The position numbers and the translations under genes were made by a program. From Xylaria sp. FL1777 (taxonomy: Eukaryota > Ascomycota > Sordariomycetes > Xylariales > Xylariaceae): a stretch of DNA of 64,000 nt. This document shows positions 10,097-23,499 of the stretch, in pieces (position 1 is the first letter of the stretch; each line of letters begins with the position of its first letter). The DNA is taken from assembly GCA_022578965.1 (NCBI GenBank), contig MU400524.1, positions 248,001-312,000 of the forward strand, given 5' to 3'. The notes under the pieces were generated by a model. It was given only the letters and a program-made list of their open reading frames with translations. It did no database searches and was not told the DNA's origin.

Positions 10097-13000
10097 GGAT
10101 AGCTTTTTTGTTTTCCAAATTAGAATCGCTTCTGTTCGCCGATTACTGCTTTTCTGCTAGGTCTTGCTCCAAGGGCCGAGAAAAGTGGCTGCTTAGGGGT
10201 CTCTTCAGCCAGATGGAGAGACCTTCGGTGAAGCGGTTTCTTAGTTTAGTTTAAAACTAACACAGGGGTCACAGCCTCGCCAGTGCTGGGCCATTGGTTG
10301 TTTAAAAGTAGTAATTGAAGTCCTTAAATTTACTAGATCTAAACCCTACCCATCCCCCTTTGAAGACTCCCCACAGGTGGTTTCGAAACAAGTCTTCAAC
10401 AAGGCATACTTCTAGCAACTAAAATAAAAGACGTAGTTAGCCTGTTTTCTATATTTATAATAAGAACCCCCTGTTGGTGTTGAAGAATGTTGAGTTGATA
10501 GTCCATTTGTTGTGCCTTCGTCAACTTCCGTCTATTCATTCGACCATTCATTCACGGCTTGTTGCTGAATCTAAGGTGAGAGGACCTGGAAGGAACATTG
10601 AGCTTGTTGTTCCTTCACGATTCAGCCACAAATCATGGCAATGACGACATCCCATAGCAATTTCGGCTCCATCTCAGGAGCCTAGTTGATGTGTTGGCTG
10701 TTTCATCTATGTGCTTCGCTTCGCGTAAGCTGTTGCCTAGTTAACAGGGCGATTCTATTAGGGAAGTATTGAATATCCTAAGTACACTTAAACTATTAGA
10801 AGATCCTCAAGATGGAGGGTAAAAAAGGAGACAAGTAGAGAAAGCAGACTTTCGTTAACCTATCGACTCTAGGCGTTATGGTCATGTTAGTCTATATTTA
10901 AACAGCTTCAGTAGTTTCCCACTTGGGAACGATTTGCTTCTAATACAAGAGGCTTTTTGATAGTATAGTCTAGTACTGTAGATCTTTTACGTCACAATGA
11001 GGTCAGCTGGTGGCTATTAATACTGCGCCACGGATCTGAAAGTCTCCTTAATAGGTAGGCCCTTAGCTGTACATACTTTACTTCCTTTGTCTCAGTTTGA
11101 ATACACTGATGTAGTACCACGATAATTTCCTTGCTTGAAATACGGCGTGATTCGCCCTCGAATGGACCAAGATAAAAACCGCTGACGCAGCGGACAGTTA
11201 CGGTTGTGAAACGTATCCAAAGTAAGTAACCCGTAAGGTGTAACTTACTTATTCCGTCTATTATACTTGTCAAGCTTGATCCTACGATGAAAGGGATGCC
11301 TAGGTAATATATCGCTGATCATCAACTCTATGTTATTCTTCAACATAAGTCTTATAGAGACGTAAAGCCGATAGTTAGAACTGTATTACTATACCGTCAG
11401 ACTGAACGTAGAACGTTATCAAGTCGACCTCATGACTATTATAACTATGTGTATTACGATTGGGGGCCGCAAGAACTGATTATAACTACCAGCTCCCTCT
11501 TCGACTTCTCTCATACACAAAATCCCTTGTGTTACGTTCTAGGCTATAGATTAGGCATGCGTTAACCAGAAGCTTCTAGACAATTCATTTTTTAGCCGTG
11601 AGGTGAACTAAGAATATTATTAGTTACCCGTTGGTCACCTTTAGCTATGCTTGTATTCTTAATAGCATTCGAGTGTCGTAGATGTTAAAAGATAAGCCCA
11701 GTTCCCGGTTCAGTACTTACGACTTAAGTGCTGAAGTGAAATAAATGTGAAGCCAGGGTATTGAGATCTTGGGGACTGAATATCTCATAGATAATCTTTT
11801 ATGGTGCCCATGACTCATTGTAAATTTTGCCCTACTTATTTTTTATATTATTGGCATACCTGCCCTCTTGTTTTATCCTTTTCTCTTCACCCTAGGGACA
11901 ATGCAATGCATTCGTGGGACAAAGAGGAGCTAAAGCTCAATCAAGATGTTTTATGAGGTTTCACTAAATCGCAGTGACTAAACCCCATGCCTACAATTAA
12001 GCAGACGAAAAATATCCAAATTCCTCACTAGGAAGGTTATTAGTTTTTGTTAAGGTTAGCATCGTCAACTAGAGCTCTTGAGATTCATCGAATTACATGT
12101 CATTAGATTAGTTTAATATGTCAATCACGCCGATGTATAGTTACTCGTTATTTCATTGCTACTTCAAGAACCCCAAAAATATCATGAATTGACTTAGTCT
12201 AGCTTTTAAGGCACCTCCATATTGTCAAAATCGCACATTACGATAACCAATCATCAGTTGTCATAACTAAACGTCCAAGACCGGAAGCTATGAACAACGT
12301 GCAAATGATCATAATAGACTTGCTAAGGTATCAACAGTTTTCACGTACTTTAAAGAGACACCCGTGAATTGAGAGAGGGCATTGACCTCTTAGACATGTG
12401 AAAATGGTGTGACCATTGATTAAAGTGCAACTGATTCGATGAAGCGAAACCTGACGACATTCTCGCGCCTAGTTTGCCGCGAGCAGCTCGTACAACTCGG
12501 TTAGGTAGCCGCGTGAGCGTCACAGCCTAACTCTAATTTGCTACTTAAGTTAATTAAGTAGTCAGCTTGGTCATACCTTGTAAGATTTAAGAATCGCGCG
12601 TGGGGAGAATGCGGCCTCTCCCTCCGTTGGGTATGATCCCGAATCCTCAACGCTGCAATGCCACGGTCAGCTCCAATCTGGAACATAGCTGTGGATAGCT
12701 AAGCTGACTCCTGAAAAGACAACTGTTGATAATAAAGCGTAATAGCTACCGGTATCTACCGCTCCCGAGATGCGTTGTTGTCGGGTTAAATACGAGGTGA
12801 GGTATATACGATTCATGCACTCGATATCAGCTCTGATCTTACCTGCATCCCTCTGAGAATCAGCTTAACACTGATAGCACGCGTTCACCCCATAATAGCT
12901 GTTGAACTCGCTCACTAGTCATCATGGGTATCTACAAAACGTCAATAGGGGTATAAACGAATCAAACACGGGAAAAAGACAGACAGCAAGAGGAGAGAAA

Positions 13001-14084
13001 TGCGAACGGGTGGAGAAGCACGTCTGGAATAAGTGACAGTGAGACACGGTAGCGTTTGAAACAAGCGAATCAAATACCTACGGTCAGCGTAAACACCCGT
13101 GGCCGTACTGCGTAATGTGCTACCTTACTGCGTCCTTATACTGCATGGTAAGCTGCAGGTAGAAGGACGAATCGAATGAGTTGTATGCAAGAATGACTTA
13201 CCTAGGTAGTGAGCAGCAAGGCAGCTCGTATTGGGGGCCATGCTTCTACGCATAGATAGTATAGACGCAAAAATCCTTCAATGCTACCCTCTTGCATGCC
13301 AGCTCAAAGAGGAGTTGGAGAAGAGACCCAATGTTCAAATACCTACCTATATATACACAGTGTACATGGGAGAATTATTAGTACATCATCCACTCTGATG
13401 AATCGACTTCGTGAGAGACTAATCGTCTTTTATAGAGTGATTTACTGAATGCTTACTTAATAATAAGAGAAAGGTCCTTATTTAAAGCGACTTGAGATCG
13501 TCGTTGGGACGCCTTATGCAGTACGTGTAGGCAGAACCTTAGGTCCAGACTTGATGTGGAAAATTGAGTGCTGATGTTGGCTTACCAACAGCGATTAGCG
13601 CGCTCTACCGGTAATATGGCTTATATATACTCGGTATGTAGACACATCCGTGCGCCTTATCTTGTAGTATCCCACCTGTTTACAAAGCGGCAGCATGATC
13701 GAAGATACGTACACTACCTGCATTGTCTGATATTATGCGTATAGCCTATTATAATAATAAATGCCTTACGGCAAAGAGGTTCTTAATCTTGCAGTCTCAA
13801 GTTCGTAGGGAGTTCACACCGAGCCGCGAGATCTCAGCCACCTTCAGGTCACAGTGGCACAATGTGGTATTGTAGTTACGTGTAGGTAGCCTTCGATAAG
13901 CAGCGCATAATTGAAACAAACCCTCGGATCATAGCTCGGGCTCCGGGGATCACGGATTCTCAGTATCGGGCGGTGATAGCGACTGAAACCCCCGATCGGC
14001 TGATCGGTCTGGGCGCTTCATAACTGCTACCAATCAATCTTAATGGTGTTCACATGATCGACAATTCTTTTAGCTAAGGTTGTA

Positions 14085-14690
14085 ATATCTTATCCAAAGC
14101 CCTCTCTTCAATCGAATTACTGTGCCAATGCATACTCCTAGTTGATGATGGCGACAACCTTCGATCCCTGTACAAGTATGCTTCGGGAGGGGGGAGCGAG
14201 GTCGTGGTGTGCAAAGACAATCTCGTGGTCCTTCATGATCTCGAGGAGGATATCGTAGAGCCATCGACATCAACACATTGTGACCTACCTTGCTTTAGTG
14301 CCCTGATAATACCGGAATTAAAGAGCCTATGTGGTCGTCATCAGTGAAGTGGTCATCATACGACGAGCCATCGATCGCACCAATGAATGTTCCTTTGAAC
14401 TGACGAAGTCCTTCCACGCATTCCCGTGGCTGTACGATGACCGACTCTTTCTCGGCAGCTACATCAGCATCCCGCACTTCTTCTACATAGTTCAGAAACT
14501 TTAATAAATTCCATTATTATGCAAGTATGTCCACGTGTTATAGACATTTGGCACTGGGATACCAGTATTGTTGTGAGCGAATCTCATCGTTTCAGCTTCT
14601 GTGAGGGGGATATCCTTGTTAGAATTCACAGTAGTTCTCTAGTCGATCTTGTTGACCGGAGTAAATTCCGCGAATAGCTGCGCGTGAGCA
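14085..14690 (-). pseudogene. Decayed phosphotransferase (APH/choline-kinase-like fold) gene
   Basis: Conserved blocks of the fungal aminoglycoside-phosphotransferase-like family (PF01636) appear in the right order on the reverse strand but in different frames. LTEAETMRFAHNNTGIPVPN lies near 14550-14612, then IIMEFIKVSELC near 14485-14521, then FKGTFIGAIDGSS near 14350-14400. Last is a catalytic-loop relic, AHHDLAPPSRSILV (normally THGDLAPRNILV), followed by KVVAII and a stop where IDWE is expected, near 14130-14220. At least two frame changes and several stops separate the blocks, and the catalytic Asn region is altered. The intact family phosphorylates small molecules of mostly unknown identity and is greatly expanded in filamentous ascomycetes. 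The right edge of the relic is uncertain. Confidence 0.72.
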
Positions 14691-17192
14691 AGACCTTATG
14701 ATATCGTTCTCAACGTTGCGATGTTCGATGATCAAATGATTGACGGTAGGCAACGTACACACACGTTTCCGAAATTTGAATATGCCCAGAGCCATACCCG
14801 TGCTGCTTAGTTATGTTTTGATGGTGACTCGTATTTACATGTCCCGCAAGGCTTCTCTCGGTATGTTACTCGTCTGTGAACGATTCAACGTGTAGTGTTG
14901 CCTGTGGATGAGATTTCCCCTGATGAAGTTGATGATATCGTTGAGATTATTTGCACCTGTGCGGGTTGGAAAATGACGACGCCTTGATTTTATGAATATT
15001 GGATGGATTAAAGGTCCGTTCCTATTGTCACGCCTGATTATCTGTTGATGATTATTTGGACTTAAATGACTTCGTTGAGGTAGTAGGATTTGCCGTAGCC
15101 GATGCGCTTTCCTAGGGGCTGCCAAATACCGGCTGAGCGCATACCCATGGTGATAAACTTCTACCACGGCGGTCGTACGGTCTATCTATTATTCCAACGG
15201 ATGTTAGACGGCCCTCAACCGATAGAGGGACTCTTAGCTTGTATAGTCACATCTCTCTACCTCGCCTGAAAGGCATGAATTGCTAAATGAGGAGGACATT
15301 AATTGAAAGCGAGCCATCCATGTATCTACCTCCTACTTGGGTAGCTGAGCATGCCCCCGATGATGCCCTTGGACTACTTCTACCATCTACGTACCTTAGT
15401 ATGTCCATAGGGTGATTTCCCAGGAACCTTGGGTAATAAGTTGCTTGGTTCAGTTTCGGGAGGAAAAAGCCGTCACTTCTTTAGGTGGTTAGGGGGACTG
15501 GTTACCTGAGACTAGGGTTAGGGAGAGAAAACATGCTAAGCAATTCTGTCCCCAACTTCAGAAAATTTTCTATGTTGCACAGTTCTACCGTTGTGGCTGT
15601 TTTGATAGGTAATCATTTTCATCTATTAACGGGTCCTCCGAGGATAGTAGTACCAACGTTTTAAGGTATCGAATTTCTGTGGCTGGTCTGGCCGAAGCGA
15701 TATTAGTACGACCATTGACTCGTTTTGTTAGTTTCTCGGAGACGACGACGACATACCATCATGCCTACGCAGTAGACTACCGGTACTGTAGTGTGAACCA
15801 AGTGCTATTATAAGTAATTATAAGTAGCTAGCTGTTCAACAAGCCTTACTACTCCCCCCTTACTGCCCAACTCCAGCTCCAGCTAGGTACTTACATATAG
15901 TAGCCTCAGCTCGCTCTCCAAAAAAAATAAAATAAAAAAAGACTAGCGAAAGACTGCAGAGGGCTGGAATGGGCCTCGTGAAGCGAGTGAGCTCGTTCTA
16001 ATAGGTATACGCAGTCGTGTACAGATAATGATGTACTGTACATCTGGTCACCGCCAGCCACCGTTCTAGCGCATGTCGCCAAGTTCGACGCCGAGCGCTC
16101 TAGCTCAAGCCGATACGAGGTACACTACAACTGTACTAGCGTGTGAACGTGCCGATCCGGCGCTATGATCCGATTCGTCACAAAATTATACGTTTCACTA
16201 TGAATTCATATCTGGTGTACACACTATTCGGCTTATCAGGCTTGTGCCTGTCAGCGCTTAAACTGGTGGCTTGGCAACGCCGTTTTCCACGATAGGCATC
16301 TGTGGACTTTGATTGCCAAGAGTATATTAGGTGTTAATAGACCAGTTATGAAAGCATACTCCTACGTAGTACTATGAATTTACAGAGAAATTGTTGTGAA
16401 GGTACAGCATAGTCCATCTTGGAGAACGATTGTCGGGAAGGGAATCATCGAGAAAGAAGAGTCGAGTCTGTTAATTAATTCTCAGTACATGTATTGATTC
16501 TACTGTACCTCCTTCCCCTAAGAGGAGCCTTAGCTGAAGTGTGTTGGCATTACGCGAGTGGTAGATATGATGTATACTACGTGCTGGCTAATGCATAACA
16601 GTAGCACAGTAGCGTATGAAGATGGAATTATTTTTCCCTGCAAATAAGTTGTATCTACCATTAGTACCCTCTTTGGTTAGCAAAAAAAAAAATCACTTCT
16701 TATCCTAGCATTGGGTCTCGATTCCGGATCTACGCAAACTGATGACATAGCCACCCCTGACCTGGTCCAAAGAGACCCAGGGTTGAACCCAGGGGGGCTC
16801 CAGCTCGTGGGAAAAACCATTGATCACCCGTAATCCCTGTCAGTCAACGTAGAGCTGGGCTCATGGGAAGAAAAAGTAGTGAAGCCAGGCCAGGCCAGGC
16901 CATTGCGACCTAGACTGTAGTTCGTCGAGCCCTTCTTGCGTCTACAACCTTAACTGAGGACTCCCTTTTAATATTGTCGCTGCCGCTGAGAAGGCATTGT
17001 TTTTGGATGGCCGTTTCTTATCACTTACTTACTTCATAACTTACAAACTTCGTCAATCGCTTCATACAAAGCTGTCATCCAAACTCTCCAACCTTCTTCA
17101 TATTATTAAAGCTTAAATTAAATTAGACGCCAGCCATTAATCCCTGCTGGCACTTCTACAACAATTCCTCTCGGTCATAATACAACAGCGTA
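14691..17192. other. Gene-poor region before the GH16 gene
   Basis: No gene supported. An open frame of 110 codons on the reverse strand (14835-15167) lacks any recognisable motif. TACGCAGTA occurs at 15766-15774. The last few hundred bases are the promoter and leader of the GH16 gene. Confidence 0.5.
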
Positions 17193-18742
17193 ATGGAGCA
17201 AGACCTGGGCGGCAACCGCCATCTGGTGGGAAGCTCTTCTTTCATATCGACTACCAACGGAACGCCTCTACGGCCTGGCACACCTAACACGGATAGAAAT
17301 CCCTTTGGGGACGAGCGTCTCGAACCACAAGGATTCCAACAACCAAGTGTTGTCAACCCTTTCGCATCACCCTCCGTTTCCCGTCCTGCGTCAAGCTTTG
17401 GTAGTTCTAGCGCGCTTGGTAGCCAACCGCGAGGCCAACGCTATTTCCACTCTCGAAGGGTGAAGAAAGACGAGGTCGAGAAGCCATGGTTGGCAAAGGC
17501 GGACCCTAAAGAGAAATGGGTCACTATTTTACCCATTATCGGTATCCTTGTAGGATTGGCGATTTCAGGGTTCCTCATCTATGACGGTATTCGCAGCGTT
17601 GTCACGCACAAGTACTGCCTTGTTCTCGAGGACAACTTCGAAACTTTCAACACCAACGTATGGACCAAGGAAGTCCAAGTCGGTGGTTTTGGGTAAGTGG
17701 CAGCATTAATTCGCTAATTCTGTACTCGCAATAATCTAACACAACTCTTAGCAACGGCGAGTTTGAGCAGACCACCGGCACTGACGAGAACGTCTACGTA
17801 GAAAATGGACATCTGTTTATTAAGCCTACTCTCCAGGACGCATCCTTGATCAACAAGGACAATGTTATCAATCTCTTGAATGATGGAACTTGCACCTCAA
17901 AGGCTTACTCTGATTGTGTTGCTGCAACCAACACGACTGTCGGCAACTCTACTATTGTACCACCCACCCGGTCAGGTCGCATCAATACCAAGAAAGGTGC
18001 CACCATCAAATACGGTCGCGTTGAAGTGATAGCAAAGCTACCAGTAGGTGATTGGCTCTGGCCCGCCATTTGGATGTTGCCTGTCGAGGACACATACGGA
18101 CCTTGGCCACTAAGCGGAGAGATCGACATCATGGAGAGTCGTGGAAACAACCGCACGTACGCTCAAGGAGGCAACAACATCGTATCTTCAGCTCTTCACT
18201 GGGGACCAGATGTCGCCAATGTAAGTCATTATTGTCACGAAACGCTAGATCCTTTGGATGCTAACTTTCCCTAGGATGCATGGTGGAGAACTAATGTCAA
18301 ACGTGAAGCTCTACATACCACGTACTCGACTGGCTTCAATACGTTTGGACTTGAATGGTCTCAGAAGTACCTCTTCACCTATGTCAACTCTCGCCTGCTC
18401 CAAGTCTTGTACACCAACTTTAACGAGCCACTTTGGGAACGTGGAAACTTTCCTGCTGCCAACGCCAACGGCACGCGACTTGTGGATGTTTGGTCACAGA
18501 CAGGACGAGACAACACCCCTTTCGACGAAAAGTTCTACCTCATCCTCAACGTCGCTGTCGGAGGCACGAATGGGTGGTTTGAAGACTCCAAGAGCGGCAA
18601 GCCCTGGCTCGATAGCAGCCCCAATGCCAAGAAGGATTTCTGGAATTCCCAGGATACTTGGCTGCCCACATGGACGAGCCCTGCGCTGGAAGTCAGTAAA
18701 GTTTCCATGTGGCAGCAATGCGACGGCAATGAAGAGTTGTAG
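17193..18742 (+). CDS. Type II membrane GH16 beta-glucanase/transglycosylase-like protein
   Basis: Exons 17193-17692, 17752-18220 and 18275-18742 give 478 residues. A cytoplasmic Ser/Pro/Gly-rich N-terminus of about 108 residues is followed by one membrane segment (about 110-132, starting WVTILPIIGILVGLAISGF) and a lumenal or extracellular GH16 domain. The catalytic signature GEIDIMESRG has the nucleophile, assistant and acid/base residues at about E290, D292 and E295. WLWPAIWMLP and the late VGGTNGWF block also fit GH16. The layout resembles fungal membrane GH16 proteins related to SKN1/KRE6 and GNBP-like glucanases that act on wall beta-1,3/1,6-glucan. It lies 4.8 kb before the GT2 wall gene on the same strand. 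Whether it hydrolyses or transfers glucan cannot be read from sequence. Confidence 0.9.
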
Positions 18743-21700
18743 AAGCTTCTAGACAAATATTTCCCGCTATGCTGAGGGATTTAGGATGGGTGACACTGGC
18801 GTTTCTTTGATTCAGGATATCACATGGGAGTAATGGGTTTGAGATGAATAGACGGTTTATTGAGGAGTCTATGGTTATTACGCATATGCTAGTATATAAT
18901 GGCCGAGCCTGTTTTGACAGGCTCTTTTCTAAAACATGTTTCTATCTAGCGATTTAGATGATGGATCGCGGTGGTATACGATACGCAATACATAATGATG
19001 TTGATACCCCTGAAATTAGTATGCTTGTTTTTATTGATTCATTCGGTGTCCGCTGTCTTATTAAGGGCGCCTCGTTTAGGTCCAAGCCACAGTCAAGTTG
19101 TAATGCTACTACGTACATGGACGGGAAAAGGCGACGATAAGCCACGGCTCAGGAGATGAAAGGTACCGGCAGGATAGAAGCCAACGCTAAGAACCTCGTG
19201 AATTAGGTAGTTCTATCGAGGTAACTATTGGCGGTTTATTGCGAAGGGGTCAGCTCTCTATTTTCCAGTGTACTAGTCCAGCTACGAAAATTAGATGCGG
19301 CTGACTCAACGGTTTGGAACGTGCGGACGCCTCATATCGACAATTTCTAACGACACTTACGCTATACTAGGTTTCGCCCAGGCTGGGCCCAGCGGCGAGA
19401 ATGGCTTACTTCACGAATTCCCAGCTATCACCGACTTTTCAAGCCAACATTTTAATTAAGAGGCTTGATAAGCTTAGACAAATGACGCACATTCGTATGT
19501 GATGATTAGCGTTGATGTGATTTTGACGAGTGCATAAGTGTTAGGATGAGCTATCATGCCGAATACCAACAGCTTACATCAGACAGATAGGTATTTAACC
19601 TACCCGGTGTAAATCTAATAAACCACCCCTGGCTATAATCACCTAGATCCGCACCAGGGTCGACGGTATAAGCCTCAAAAGACTGCTGTTATTACCTACA
19701 CACCTTAACAGCGGAAGTGGTAGCGATATCAATAACATGCCATGATTTTTCAATATTATAAGGGTAACTACTACTATATGCTATCTATTTCTCGTTACAT
19801 ACTGCGTAGTTTCCTGTTGCATAGGCGATATAGCTTATCAACGTAACGAGTGGTTTACTGGTATAGTATTGATAGTATGATCACTGCTAAGATGTGTTGC
19901 GCATGTTGTGTACCTGTCCGACTTTAGAATGCTGACAATGATGCTGCCTGTTTCCTGGAGATAGGTAATTGAACGGAAAATATGTGTATTTCCTTACCCG
20001 GCTTATCTAAGATTCGTTTATCTTGTCTGGTCGTGTAAGAACGTGTTATCTCTAAATCACCTATGATCACTTCGGAACACTTACACTGCACTAAGACTTA
20101 CGTACTAGGGATTTTCGTTTTCTCCTCTGAACTAGGCGACGCAGTAGCGCCTTCTCAGTTCGTGGTAACCGGGACTGGCTTGTCTATTTTTGGTGTGTCT
20201 ATTCTTTCTATCGAGATCCAGATCGTGGCCGTAATAGAATATGTGCTTCGTTACTAACGTGGGCATTGGCTCATGTGCTGTTGCGCTAGCAACCGACAGA
20301 ACGGCATCATCGGCCCCAGACGTCTACAAAATCCAGGTCAAAGTCTTCCAGATCGAATAATCGTTCAGGGATCATTAACAATATTGGATCATTTTTTGGA
20401 CCCTGAAGGTCTGACCGGACTTAGTACGTTATAGTATAGCTCAGCTCAAGGTCCACATACACTAGTCCGGAACCTCACTGCGGAGAATTCTGGCTTTCGT
20501 AGCGCCGGCACTATCTATTGCTGTTGGTTGTCTTCCTTTCCGATGTCATGCCAAGATAGTACTAGTGTAGTGTAATAGCCTAGACCGGGCTGCTTAGTTA
20601 ACATCAGGCCAGGCCAAGGCTTTCTCCTCGCTTACATAGTACACATAAGAATTGAGTTCGCATACCCCAATCGTACTGCGTAGTAGCGGTTAGGCGTCTT
20701 ATTTATTTTATCTATATGTATAGAGTGTACTAGAATGACCCCCCCGCGCCACCTGTAACCTTTCAACGGGGAGACGGAGACAGACCATCGTGTCGTAGAC
20801 TTCAAGTTTGGTATCGGAGCTTTGACTACATGTGGAAATTTAAGAGAATCGATATAGTATTATATATAGACAGGTTTACAGGCCAGTGTGAGTCGCTGGG
20901 TGAAACGAGACACGTCGCTTACAACACATTTATCGGGCTGCGTCTTTTTTGAAGACTGTCTTACTTTAGTATACTACACGGGACCTTTTGTTGCTCTCTG
21001 GGGTTTCAATCTATGCTCGCATGATCATATATATCATCCGCCGTCTTGTATTTTTTCTAACTAATATCTGGCCAAGAGCTGATAGGTAAATGAGTCTTGG
21101 AAGCTTCTTCCGGTCGGATGTACTAGATTTACGGATTAGTGTCTACCGCCGTTGTAAAGCCATCCGGGAAACTATGCAGCGCCTATCTCCGTGACGAGAC
21201 ACGACTTACTCATGACCGCATTTTCTTGTCGGAGTGATCTTTTCGATCTACAGGTACGCGACCGATTATTATTATTAGACTTATCTAACACGGCTGAGAC
21301 ACTTCGCCCCCACACTCCGAACGCACATTTCATGGGACGGCATCCCGCGTCATCCCTTTCCCTCCTCCAATGGCATCCCACCAACATTTAGCGATCATGG
21401 TAACAGTAGGTATGTAGGTATGACAGCAGTCTGTGTCTGCGAGATAGTGTAAAATACGAGGAGGATGAGAGAAAAGGATCCGGAGAACTCCCTCTGAGCT
21501 GTCAGCTATCAACCCCCGGGCCTTAAAAATGATAGACACTGTATCCGCGAACTCGGTACGTGGGATATTCCGCCACAAACTGCAGGACATTCCTATTGCG
21601 CTACTTGGAATATGTTTCTACCGTGTGAAAAGGATAAGAAAAGTTTAAGAAGAAAAAAAAAAAGGTGAGCGAGTTATCAACGCTAACTTGGGAAATCTTG

Positions 21701-23499
21701 CTCCGGTGGTTCTTCACTGATACGGACATGGATCCGCTCGCTCGCCGGCTGCATCGTTCGTGATGTAATACATATGTAGTATGTATACATGCAGCAGCCC
21801 TGCCAATATTGTGGCCTAGCTGCTCAGCTGAAGTGGCTATTACGCAGTAAGGAGGTAGTTCGAACAAGTCAGATGCGACGCTTTCCTAGTCCAGGAGTCA
21901 TAGAGTTAGCGGTATAAACAAAGGAAGAATCTAGAACACGTGGTAACAGGAAAACTACTGCAGTAAACATGAACCAGGCCAACGAACGGTGATGCCTTGT
22001 ATCTGGGCTCCGACAGAATGGAAACCATGACATAGTGATAGTAGATAGCAGATAGCATCGTGTACCGTAGTGATTACACTACGCATAGAACTACGCTCGG
22101 CCAGTTTCCGCTACTGCGTAAAGATTTATACTCTTTGTGGTTAGATGGAGGACGGGAATGGACCGAGCCCGATTTTCCTATCCGTATATAGCGTAGCTAC
22201 ACTAATCGTACCCCTGCTCTCTCTTCCCTTGCCTCACAGCGTTTGCATTTGACCAGCCCCTGTTATACCCCTGTCAGCGATCTAGGTACTGTACTTCGAG
22301 ACCCTGGTTATCCCATCCTCGGCACCATCTACCCTTGTCTAGCGTGGACTGTTGTTACCTTAGGTCAGGTAGGTCATCCCTAGTGGTGTATGTAGGTAGT
22401 GTACAGTAGTACATCTGTATACGACATACAACTGCACTGAGACGGTATTAGGCAGTATTGTAGCTCTGGGGCGAGTTTTCTGCACCGAAGGGGGGTAAAT
22501 AAAACAAAATAAAACCGATTCATTGGACGTTGAATGATACAGACTACATTTTCACTGGGGCTGTACAGTACTGGGTACATAGTAGATGACCGAGAAGTCT
22601 ACCGAGCCCTGAGATAGCGGTACTGTCGTCCGAGCAAAAATTCTAGCTTGGCTTAGAATGTCGGCTTCAGTATACCCTCCTCACCTACCTACACTGTCTT
22701 GGCCAGTCTTAAGCCACGCACGAGGAGTCTATAGTGTGTAAGAAGTCCCGTTCATAGCTGCAGCGTAGCTCACTAATAGTTCTTACCGCTCGCTTAAAGT
22801 AAAGCCAGCCACTCCACCCTTTTCGCTCGTTAGCTGCTCGTACACGCGGTGTTCTGGTCTTTTCTCCCTAGAACCTAGAATCGCCTGGCTATCGTCGCAT
22901 TTGGCTGCTGAGGCCCAGCTGAGACGCCGTTCTAGTTGGGTCATTTTGTCCAGGCCTTCCCGGCCAGCGCTCGTATCATGTAAGTCCTGAAGTCTTAAGC
23001 TGCCTCCCACCTCGCACCATGCACACCTCACATCCCAACCTTTACAAGTCTTCTCTTTTTATCTCGAATATTCCCCTCCTTTTCCTTCCCCCGGAGGCCA
23101 CTCACTGCTTGCTCTTCTATCCTCCTCACCTAACCAACTTTAATTCCGTTATCAGGGATTCTTGTTGTGACTTGGTCGAACTCTCGCTTATTGGAAGGTA
23201 GATTAGTCAACGCGGCTAGAGCATCGTTTAGTCCTTCAGTGTCTTGCTTGTAAGTAACTTAACTTCGCAGTTGCGTGCCACTCTTACTGACGCAGTATCA
23301 GAGCCTTCAAGTCGTATTGTCGTCTTGATAGACGGTCGTTTAACTTGGCCTAACATTTTCCCATACCAAACCCTAAACTTCGAGGGTGTTGCGGATATCC
23401 TAGTTTTAGTGACGGCACCACTGTCGACGCCAAGCGGCTTGCCGCTTCTCATTAATATCTATATCTAAATTACATATTGTAAATTAATACGTCTTAATC
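18743..23499. other. Gene-poor region between two cell-wall genes
   Basis: About 4.75 kb with no supported gene: short, mutually overlapping frames, TA-rich sequence and many CTAGGTA- or TACGTAG-like words. TACTGCGTA-type motifs occur at 19800-19808, 20674-20682, 21841-21849 and 22112-22120. The final part, from about 23.0 kb, is pyrimidine-rich and is probably the long leader of the GT2 gene. Confidence 0.55.

Larger units (their letters stand above)
8429..14084. other. Long gene-poor region, low-complexity and TA-rich
   Basis: About 5.6 kb without a gene I can support. The first part (about 9.1-10.1 kb) is low-complexity: a TTTC tract, a GCC-rich block and a purine tract. From about 10.4 kb the DNA becomes TA-rich with short broken frames, as in degenerated fungal repeat or relic DNA. 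Around 10570-10690 there is a leader-like layout: a possible untranslated-region intron, then an ATG in good context followed by only 16 codons. It could be the remnant of a lost gene. The motif TACTGCGTA occurs at 13106-13114. Confidence 0.55.

Noticed and set aside
9962..10100. Short frame encoding poly-Pro then poly-Lys
   Set aside because: It is created by a GCC-rich block followed by a purine tract; no gene context.
14835..15167. 110-codon reverse-strand frame as a transposon gag or polymerase fragment
   Set aside because: Other frames were read for retrotransposon motifs and none was found.
15505..15525. Interstitial telomere-like AGGGTTAGGG
   Set aside because: Fewer than two full TTAGGG units; expected by chance in this much sequence.
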